Made by a program: the position numbers and the translations under genes. The notes beneath the pieces are model-generated. The model was not told the DNA's origin and ran no database searches. It saw only the letters and a program-made list of their open reading frames with translations. Of a stretch of DNA of 64,000 bases, positions 52,167 through 61,479 are shown piece after piece. How positions within the stretch are numbered: position 1 is the first letter of the stretch; every line of letters begins with the position of its first letter. The stretch covers positions 40,626,090-40,690,089 of the forward strand of contig OZ038382.1 of the NCBI GenBank assembly GCA_964036045.1, in the 5' to 3' direction. The stretch comes from Eutreptiella sp. 'Long Island Sound 2002'. Its lineage: Eukaryota > Euglenozoa > Euglenophyceae > Eutreptiales > Eutreptiaceae.

Positions 52167-52205
52167 GCCCATATATGGGGATTGTGTAGTGCTAGCTGAG
52201 CCAGC
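52167..52205 (-). repeat. Internal complementary region, half matching the left end
   Basis: These 39 bases are the exact reverse complement of the left element end, 47760-47798, including the 11-bp extension and the CCCATATATGGG palindrome. In the DIRS replication model this segment pairs with, and helps to complete, the ends of the cDNA. Confidence 0.92.
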
Positions 52206-52278
52206 TCGGATCTACCCGAATAGGTGAGGAGGAAAGAAGAGATGGCGAAGCAATAGCACTACACAAAACACATATATG
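52206..52278 (-). repeat. Internal complementary region, half matching the right end
   Basis: These 73 bases are the reverse complement of the right element end, 52665-52737, with two mismatches (at 52212 and 52267). They follow the left-end half without a gap. The whole 112-bp segment is thus the complement of a right-end/left-end circle junction, and it fixes the right boundary at 52737. Confidence 0.92.
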
Positions 52279-52349
52279 CCCACCCTGTCCCTCCCTTAAG
52301 TTCTTCGCTCACGGTGAAAAGCAGTTGACACTTGGGTCGTCGGTTGCCA
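52279..52349 (+). other. Spacer between internal complementary region and right terminal repeat
   Basis: Seventy-one bases of unremarkable sequence with no ORF, repeat or motif that I can support. Confidence 0.5.
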
Positions 52350-52689
52350 CGGTTTTAAGAGCATGGGAGGTTAATAGTGGTTGGAGCATGTAAGGAGTAC
52401 TGATTTTCCAAATTTTTTATTATACTACGGTTTTCTCTGAGATCGTCGACGACAGGTCGTAGCTTAGAGGAAAAACACAACTCTAAGGTTGGCAGAGTGT
52501 GGGTTCAAACCCCATGGAGGGGGTATTTGAGGTCAAAAATTTCATTTTTCATGTATAATACCATTTTTGTGTATATTTTGAGGGTGCCCGTTTCAATGAA
52601 AGGTAGCAAAGGGCACCAAAAGAGCAGAAAACAGAGAAAACAAACCGGTCTTAAGGAGTTGGCCCATATATGTGTCTTGTGTAGTGCTA
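52350..52689 (-). repeat. Right inverted terminal repeat (340 bp)
   Basis: Reverse complement of 47771-48110 with four mismatches, all in the outer 40 bp. The palindrome near the end is degenerate here (CCCATATATGTG) where the left end has a perfect one. It carries the plus-strand copy of the A/B-box motif and the TCGTCGACGA palindrome (52443-52452). Confidence 0.95.
52460..52512 (+). promoter_or_regulatory. tRNA-like A/B-box motif (Pol III type 2 promoter-like), right ITR
   Basis: The A-box-like TAGCTTAGAGG (52460-52470) and B-box-like GGTTCAAACCC (52502-52512) are spaced as in tRNA genes. A T-arm folds: stem GTGGG (52499-52503) with CCCAT (52511-52515) around a seven-base TTCAAAC loop. An ACTCT/AGAGT stem (52480-52484 and 52494-52498) sits where the anticodon arm would be but has a nine-base loop. 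The expected acceptor strands do not pair, so this is not a functional tRNA. A T5 run at 52545-52549 could end transcription. The motif may derive from a tRNA or act as a promoter; both are inference. Confidence 0.5.
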
Positions 52690-52737
52690 TTGCTTCGCCA
52701 TCTCTTCTTTCCTCCTCACCTATTCGGGTAAATCCGA
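52690..52737 (+). repeat. Right terminal extension
   Basis: Forty-eight bases outside the right inverted repeat, absent from the left end. Their reverse complement is at 52206-52253 in the internal complementary region, with one mismatch. Unequal extensions on the two terminal repeats are also described for DIRS-1 of Dictyostelium. Confidence 0.85.
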
Positions 52738-55581
52738 CATACCATGCCAAGCCAAGCCAGCCATGCCTTGGCTTGACGAGACGAGGCGAGCGAGCGCGCG
52801 CAGGGGTGGCGGGGGGTGCAATGGCAGTGTGGGTGTGTGGTGGCAGTGGACCAGAGCGAAAATTTCAAAGGGCAGGGCCAAAGGTGCCACTTTACGAAAG
52901 CACGCGTACAGCCTAGCCAACCACCACGCAGCAACCTGAAAATCCAATAAATGTGGCGTACCAAAATGAAACTTTTTTGCAAACATATGGAACATGCCCC
53001 TTCTAAATTCTCGTCTAATGCCTTCCCGGAACCCTGAAGGGGGAGCTGCAATAACTTGACAGAAAGTCCCGAATTCAATTTTGAGATATTGTGTCGGTAA
53101 GTATCACCGCACTTCATTATGAAAGCACCTGGCTCGCGCCAAGCCATACCATACCATACCATGCCGAGCCAAGCCAGCCATGCCTTGGCTTGACGAGACG
53201 AGGCGAGCGAGCGCGCGCGCGGGGGTGGGGGGTGGTGCAATGGCAGTGTGGGTGTGTGGTGGCAGTGGACCAGAGCGAAAACTTCAACGGGCAGGGCGAA
53301 AGGTGCCACTTTACGAAAGCACGCGTACAGCCTACCCAACCACCACACAGCAACCTGAAAATCCTATGAATGTGGCGTACCAAAATGAAACCTTTTTGCA
53401 AAAATATGGAACATGCCCCTTCTAAATTCTCGTCTAATACCTTCCCGGAACCCTGAAGGGGGAGCTGCAATAACTTGACAGAAGGTCCCGAATTCAATTT
53501 TGAGATATTGTGTCGGCAAGTATCGCCGCACTTCATTATGAAAGCACCTGGCTCTCGCACCAAGCCATACCATACCATACCATGCCAAGCCAAGCCAACC
53601 ATGCCTTGGCTTGACGAGACGAGGCGAGCGAGCGCGCGCGCAGGGGGAGGCGGGGGGTGCAATGGCAGTGTGGGTGTGTGGTGGCAGTGGACCAGAGCAA
53701 AAACTTCAACGGGTAGGGCCAAAGGTGCCACTTTACGAAAGCACTCGTACAGCCTAGCCAACCACCACACAGCAACCTGAAAATCCAATAAATGTAGCGT
53801 ACCAAAATGAAACTTTTTTGCAAAAATATGGAACATGCCCCTTCTAAATTGTCACCTAATGCCTTCCCGGAACCCTGAAGGGGGAGCTGCAATAACTTGA
53901 CAGAAAGTCCCGAATTCAATTTTGAGATATTGTGTCGGCAAGTATCACCGCACTTCATTATGAAAGCACCTGGCTCTCGCACCAAGCCATACCATACCAT
54001 ACCATGCCAAGCCAAAGCAACCATGCCTTGGCTTGACGGGACGAAGCGAGCGAGCGCGCGCGCAGGGGTGGCGGGGGGTGCAATGGCAGTGTGGGTGTGT
54101 GGTGGCAGTGGACCAGAGCGAAAATTTCAACGGGCAGGGCCAAAGGTGCCACTTTACGAAAGCACGCGTACAGCCTAGCCAACCACCACGCAGCAACCTG
54201 AAAATCCAATAAATGTGGCGTACCAAAATGAAACTTTTTTGCAAAAATATGGAACATCCCCCTTCTAAATTGTCGCCTAATGCCTTCCCGGAACCCTGAA
54301 GGGGGAGCTGCAATAACTTGACAAAAAGTCTCGAATTCAATTTTGAGATATTGTGTCGGCAAGTATCACCGCACTTCATTATGAAAGCACCTGGCTCTCG
54401 CACCAAGCCATACCAGACCATACCATGCCAAGCCAAGCCAGCCATGCCTTGGCTTGACGAGACGAGGCGAGCGAGCGCGCGCGCGGGGGTGGCGGGGGGT
54501 GCAATGGCAGTGTGGGTGTGTGGTGGCAGTGGACCAGAGCGAAAATTTAAACGGGCAGGGCCAAAGGTGCCACTTTACGAAAGCACGCGTACAGCCTAGC
54601 CAACCACCACGCAGCAACCTGAAAATCCAATAAATGTGGCGTACCAAAATGAAACTTTTTTTGCAAAAATATGGAACATGCCCCTCCTAAATTGTCGCCT
54701 AATGCCTTCCCGGAACCCTGAAGGGGGAGCTGCAATAACTTGACAGAACGTCCCGAATTCAATTTTGAGATATTGTGTCGGCAAGTATCACCGCACTTCA
54801 TTATGCAAGCACTTGGCTCTCGCACCAAGCCATACCATACCATACCATGCCAAGCCAAGCCAGCCATGCCTTGGCTTGACGAGACGAGGCGAGCGAGCGC
54901 GCGCGCGGGGATGGCGGGGGGTGCAATGGCAGTGTGGCTGTGTGGTGGCAGTGGACCAGAGCGAAAATTTCAACGGGCAGGGCCAAAGGTGCCACTTTAC
55001 GAAAGCACGCGTACAGCCTAGCCAACCACCACGCAGCAACCTGAAAATCCAATAAACGTGGCGTACCAAAATGAAACTTTTTTGCAAAAATATGGAACAT
55101 GCCCCTTCTAAATTGTCGCCTAATGCCTTCCCGGAACCCTGAAGGGGGAGCTGCAATAACTTGACAGAAAGACCCGAATTCAATTTTGAGATATTGTGTC
55201 GGCAAGTATCGCCGCACTTCATTATGAAAGCACTTGGCTCTCGCACCAAGCCATACCATACCATACCATGCCAAGCCAAGCCAACCATGCCTTGGCTTGA
55301 CGGGACGAGGCGAGCGAGCACGCGCGCGGGGGTGGCGGGGGGTGCAATGGCAGTGTGGGTGTGTGGTGGCAGTGTACCAGAGCAAAAACTTCAACGGGTA
55401 GGGCCAAAGGTGCCACTTTACGAAAGCACGCGTACAGCCTAGCCAACCACCACGCAGCAACCTGAAAATCCAATAAATGTAGCGTACCAAAATGAAACTT
55501 TTTTGCAAAAATATGGAACATGCCCCTTCTAAATTGTCACCTAATGCCTTCCCGGAACCCTGAAGGGGGAGCTGCAATAAA

Positions 55582-58500
55582 TTGAGAAAAAGTCTCGAAT
55601 TCAATTTTGAGATATTGTGTCGGCAAGTATCACCGCACTTCATTATGAAAGCACCTGGCTCTCGCACCAAGCCATACCATACCATACCATGCCAAGCCAA
55701 GCCAGCCATGCCTTGGCTTGACGAGACGAGGCGAGCGATTGCGCGCGCAGGGGTGGCGGGGGGTGCAATGGCAGTGTGGGTGTGTGCCGTGTCAGTGGAC
55801 CAGAGCGAAAACTTCAACGGGTAGGGCCAAAGGTGCCACTTTACGAAAGCACGCGTACAGCCTAGCCAACCACCACGCAGCAACCTGAAAATCCAATAAA
55901 TGTGGGGTACCAAAATGAAACTTTTTTGCAAAAATATGGGGCATGCCCCTTCTAAATTGTCGCCTAATGCCTTCCCGGAACCCTGAAGGGGGAGCTGCAA
56001 TAAGTTGACAGAAAGTCCCGAATTCAATTTTGAGATATTGTGTCGGCAAGTATCACCGCACTTCATTATGAAAGCACTTGGCTCTCGCACCAAGCCATAC
56101 CATACCATACCATGCCAAGCCAAGCCAGCCATGCCTTGGCTTGACAGGACGAGGCGAGCGAGCGCGCGCGCGGGGGTTGCGGGGGGTGCAATGGCAGTGT
56201 GGCTGTGTGGTGGCAGTGGACCAGAGCGAAAACTTCAACGGGTAGGGCCAAAGGTGCCACTTTACGAAAGCACGCGTACAGCCTAGCCAACCACCACGCA
56301 GCAACCTGAAAATCCAATAAACGTGGCGTACCAAAATGAGATTTCTTTGCAAAAATATGGAACATGCCCCTGCTAAATTGTCGCCTAATGCCTTCCCGGA
56401 ACCATGAAGGGGGAGCTGCAATAACTTGACAGAAAGTCCCGAATTCAATTTTGAGATATTGTGTCGGCAAGTATCACCGCACTTCATTATGCAAGCACTT
56501 GGCTCTCGCACCAAGCCATACCATACCATACCATGCCAAGCCAAGCCAGCCATGCCTTGGCTTGACGAGACGAGGCGAGCGAGCGCGCGTGCGGGGATGG
56601 CGGGGGGTGCAATGGCAGTGTGGGTGTGTGGTGGCAGTGGACCAGAGCGAAAATTTCAACGGGCAGGGCCAAAGGTGCCACTTTACGAAAGCACGCGTAC
56701 AGCCTAGCCAACCACCACGCAGCAACCTGAAAATCCAATAAACGTGGCGTACCAAAATGAAACTTTTTTGCAAAAATATGGAACATGCCCCTTCTAAATT
56801 GTCGCCTAATGCCTTCCCGGAACCCTGAAGGGGGAGCTGCAAAAACTTGACAGAAAGTCCCGAATTCAATTTTGAGATATTGTGTCGGCAAGTATCGCCG
56901 CACTTCATTATGAAAGCACCTGGCTCTCGCACCAAGCCATACCATACCATACCATGCCAAGCCAAGCCAACCATGCCTTGGCTTGACGGGACGAGGCGAG
57001 CGAGCGCGCGCGCGGGGGTGGCGGGGGGTGCAATGGCAGTGTGGGTGTGTGGGGGCAGTGGACCAGAGCGAAAACTTCAACGGGTAGGGCCAAAGGTGCC
57101 ACTTTACGAAAGCACGCGTACAGCCTAGCCAACCACCACGCAGCAACATGAAAATCCAATAAATGTAGCGTACCAAAATGAACTTTTTTTGCAAAAATAT
57201 GGAACATGCCCCTTCTAAATTGTCACCTAATGCCTTCCCGGAACCCTGAAGGGGGAGCTGCAAAAACTTGACAGAAAGTCCCGAATTCAATTTTGAGATA
57301 TTGTGTCGGCAAGTATCACCGCACTTCATTATGAAAGCACCTGGCTCTCGCACCAAGCCATACCATACCATACCATGCCAAGCCAAGCCAACCATGCCTT
57401 GGCTTGACGAGACGAGGCGAGCGAGCGCGCGCGCAGGGGTGGCGGGGGGTGCAATGGCAGTGTGGGTGTGTGGTGGCAGTGGAGCAGAGCGAAAATTTCA
57501 ACGGGCAGGGCCAAAGGTGCCACTTTACGAAAGCACTCGTACAGCCTAGCCAACCACCACGCAGCAACCTGAAAATCCAATAAATGTGGCGTACCAAAAT
57601 GAAACTTTTTTGCAAAAAAATGGAACATGCCCCTTCTAAATTGTCGCCTAATGCCTTCCCGGAACCCTGAAGGGGGAGCTGCAATAAATTGAGAAAAAGT
57701 CTCGAATTCAATTTTGAGATATTGTGTCGGCAAGTATCACCGCACTTCATTATGAAAGCACCTGGCTCTCGCACCAAGCCATACCATACCATACCATGCC
57801 AAGCCAAGCCAGCCATGCCTTGGCTTGACGAGACGAGGCGAGCGATTGCGCGCGCAGGGGTGGCGGGGGGTGCAATGGCAGTGTGGGTGTGTGTCGTGGC
57901 AGTGGACCAGAGCGAAAACTTCAACGGGTAGGGCCAAAGGTGCCACTTTACGAAAGCACGCGTACAGCCTAGCCAACCACCACGCAGCAACCTGAAAATC
58001 CAATAAATGTGGCGTACCAAAATGAAAATTTTTTGCGAAAATATGGGGCATGCCCCTTCTAAATTGTCGCCTAATGCCTTCCTAAAACCCTGAAGGGGGA
58101 GCTGCAATAAGTTGACAGAAAGTCCCGAATTCAATTTTGAGATATTGTGTCGGCAGGTATCACCGCACTTCATTATCAAAACACTTGGCTCTCGCACCAA
58201 GCCATACCATACCATACCATGCCAAGCCAAGCCAGCCATGCCTTGGCTTGACAGGACGAGGCGAGCGAGCGCGCGCGCGGGGGTTTCGGGGGGTCCAATG
58301 GCAGTGTGGGTGTGTGGTGGCAGTGGACCAGAGCGAAAACTTCAACGGGTAGGGCCAAAGGTGCCACTTTACGAAAGCACGCGTACAGCCTAGCCAACCA
58401 CCACGCAGCAACCTGAAAATTTAATAAACGTGGCGTACCAAAACGAGATTTCTTTGCAAAAATATGGAACATGCCCCTGCTAAATTGTCGCCTAATGCCT

Positions 58501-58600
58501 TCCCGGAACCATGAAGGGGGAGCTGCAATAACTTGACAGAAAGTCCCGAATTCAATTTTGAGATATTGTGTCGGCAAGTATCACCGCACTTCATTATGAA
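55582..58600 (+). repeat. Five-unit-offset duplication in segment 3
   Basis: The stretch from 55582 to about 56490 recurs at 57689 to about 58600, an offset of 2,107 bp. Shared variants are GAGAAAAAGTCTCG, GCGAGCGATTGCG, ATAAGTTGACAG, GAGATTTCTTTGC and GGAACCATGAAGG. One copy has CTAAAACCC where the other has the standard CGGAACCC. Confidence 0.75.
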
Positions 58601-58953
58601 AGCACCTGGCTCTCGCACCAAGCCATACTATACCATACCATGCCAAGTCAAGCCAACCATGCCTTGGCTTGACGGGACGAGGCAAGCGAGCGCGCGTGCG
58701 GGGGTGGCGGGGGGTGCAATGGCAGTGTGGGTGTGTGGTGGCAGTGGACCAGAGCGAAAATTTCAACAGGCAGGGCCAAAGGTGCCACTTTACGAAAGCA
58801 CGCGTACAGCCTAGCCAACCACCACGCAGCAACCTCAAAATCCAATAAATGTGGCGTACCAAAATGAAACTTGTTTGCAAAAATATGGAACATGCCCCTT
58901 CTAAATTGTCACCTAATGCCTTCCCGGAACCAGGAAGGGGGAGCTGCAATAAA

Positions 58954-61479
58954 TTGACAGAAAGTCCCGAATTCAATTTTGAGATATTGTGTCGCCAAGT
59001 ATCACCGCACCTCATTATGAAAGCACCTGGCTCTCGCACCAAGCCATACCATACCATACCATGCCAAGCCAAGCCAACCATGCCTTGGCTTGACGGGACG
59101 AGGCGAGCGAGCGCGCGCGCAGGGGTGGCGGGGGGTGCAATGGCAGTGTGGGTGTGCGGTGGCAGTGGACCAGAGCGAAAATTTCAACGGGCAGGGCCAA
59201 AGGTGCCACTTTACGAAAGCACGCGTACAGCCTAGCCAACCACCACGCAGCAACCTGAAAATCCAATAAACGTGGCGTACCAGAATGAACCTTTTTTGCA
59301 AAAATATGGAACATGCCCCTTCTAAATTGTCGCCTAATGCCTTCCCGGAACCCTGAAGGGGGAGCTGCAATAACTTGACAAAAAGTCTCGAATTCAATTT
59401 TGAGATATTGTGTCGGCAAGTATCACCGCACTTCATTATGAAAGCACCTGGCTCTCGCACCAAGCCATACCATACCATACCATGCCAAGCCAAGCCAGCC
59501 ATGCCTTGGCTTGACGAGACGAGGCGAGCGAGAGCGCGCGCAGGGGTGGCGGGGGGTGCAATGGCAGTGTGGGTGTGTGGTGGCAGTGGACCAGAGCGAA
59601 AATTTCCACGGGCAGGGCCAAAGGTGCCACTTTACGAAAGCACGCGTACAGCCTCGCCAACCACCACGCAGCAACCTGAAAATCCAATAAACGTGGCGTA
59701 CCAAAATGAAACTTTTTTGCAAAAAAATGGAACATGCCCCTTCTAAATTGTCGCCTAATGCCTTCCCGGAACCCTGAAGGCAGAGCTGCAATAACTTGAC
59801 AAAAAGTCCCGAATTCAATTTTGAGATATTGTGTCGGCAAGTATCACCGCACTTCATTATGAAAGCACCTGGCTCTCGCACCAAGCCATACTATACCATA
59901 CCATGCCAAGCCAAGCCAACCATGCCTTGGCTTGACGGGACGAGGCAAGCGAGCGCGCGTGCGGGGGTGGCGGGGGGTGCAATGGCAGTGTGGGTGTGTG
60001 GTGGCAGTGGACCAGAGCGAAAATTTCCACGGGCAGGGCCAAAGGTGCCACTTTACGAAAGCACGCGTACAGCCTAGCCAACCACCACGCAGCAACCTGA
60101 AAATCCAATAAATGTGGCGTACCAAAATGAAACTTGTTTGCAAAAATATGGAACATGCCCCTTCTAAATTGTCACCTAATGCCTTCCCGGAACCCTGAAG
60201 GGGGAGCTGCAATAAATTGACAGAAAGTCCCGAATTCAATTTTGAGATATTGTGTCGGCAAGTATCACCGCACTTCATTATGAAAGCACCTGGCTCTCGC
60301 ACCAAGCCATACCATACCATACCATGCCAAGCCAAGCCAACCATGCCTTGGCTTGACGGGACGAGGCCAGCGAGCGCGCGCGCAGGGGTGGCGGGGGGTG
60401 CAATGGCAGTGTGGGTGTGCGGTGGCAGTGGACCAGAGCGAAAATTTCAACGGGCAGGGCCAAAGGTGCCACTTTACGAAAGCACGCGTACAGCCTAGCC
60501 AACCACCACGCAGCAACCTGAAAATCCAATAAACGTGGCGTACCAGAATGAACCTTTTTTGCAAAAATATGGAACATGCCCCTTCTAAATTGTCGCCTAA
60601 TGCCTTCCCGGAACCCTGAAGGGGGAGCTGCAATAACTTGACAAAAAGTCTCGAATTCAATTTTGAGATATTGTGTCGGCAAGTATCACCGCACTTCATT
60701 ATGAAAGCACCTGGCTCTCGCACCAAGCCATACCATACCATACCATGCCAAGCCAAGCCAGCCATGCCTTGGCTTGACGAGACGAGGCGAGCGAGAGCGC
60801 GCGCAGGGGTGGCGGGGGGTGCAATGGCAGTGTGGGTGTGTGGTGGCAGTGGACCAGAGCGAAAATTTCCACGGGCAGGGCCAAAGGTGCCACTTTACGA
60901 AAGCACGCGTACAGCCTAGCCAACCACCACGCAGCAACCTGAAAATCCAATAAACGTGGCGTACCAAAATGAAACTTTTTTGCAAAAAAATGGAACATGC
61001 CCCTTCTAAATTGTCGCCTAATGCCTTCCCGGAACCCTGAAGGGGGAGCTGCAATAACTTGACAAAAAGTCCCGAATTCAATTTTGAGATATTGTGTCGG
61101 CAAGTATCACCGCACTTCATTATGAAAGCACCTGGCTCTCGCACCAAGCCATACCATACCATACCATGCCAAGCCAAGCCAACCATGCCTTGGCTTGACG
61201 AGACTAGGCGGGCGAGCGCGCGCGCGGGGGTGGCGGGGGCTGCAATGGCAGTGTGGGTGTGTGGTGGCAGTGGACCAGAGCGAAAATTTCAACGGGCAGG
61301 GCCAAAGGTGCCACTTTTTGAAAGCACGCGTACAGCCTAGCCAACCACCACGCAGCAACCTGAAAATCCAATAAATGTGGCGTACCAAAATGAAACTTTT
61401 TTGCAAAAATATGGAACATGCCCCTTCTAAATTGTCGCCTAATGCCTTCCGGGAACCCTGAAGGGGGAGCTGCAATAAC
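58954..61479 (+). repeat. Higher-order repeat: two copies of a 1,263-bp trimer
   Basis: Copies are 58954-60216 and 60217-61479. Shared variants include GGGTGTGCGGTGGC (59152 and 60415), CCAGAATGAACC (59280 and 60543), GAGCGAGAGCGCG (59526 and 60789) and AAATTTCCACGG (59600 and 60863). Confidence 0.8.

Larger units (their letters stand above)
47760..52737 (+). mobile_element. DIRS-like tyrosine-recombinase retrotransposon, complete architecture
   Basis: The 4,978-bp element interrupts a satellite unit with no lost or duplicated bases outside the CATAC ambiguity. Seen in sequence: near-identical inverted terminal repeats, a left extension of 11 bp and a right extension of 48 bp, a Gag-like ORF, an RT-RNase H ORF, a tyrosine recombinase frame, and an internal complementary region after the recombinase. 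This is the hallmark layout of the DIRS1 group within YR retrotransposons. Ngaro-type elements use split direct repeats instead, and LTR retrotransposons encode a DDE integrase with protease; neither is seen here. The element's own sequence is unrelated to the satellite. The RT frame has one nonsense codon, so this copy is probably not autonomous. Family-level naming would need a database comparison. Confidence 0.95.

Noticed and set aside
52453-52522. Genuine tRNA gene in the terminal repeat
   Set aside because: The T-arm and both boxes fit, but the acceptor strands do not pair, no D-stem forms and the presumed anticodon loop has nine bases without the expected T before the anticodon.
47760-52737. 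LTR retrotransposon, Crypton or Ngaro element
   Set aside because: The ends are inverted, not direct, repeats. There is an RT (so not Crypton), no DDE integrase or protease, and no split direct repeats as in Ngaro.
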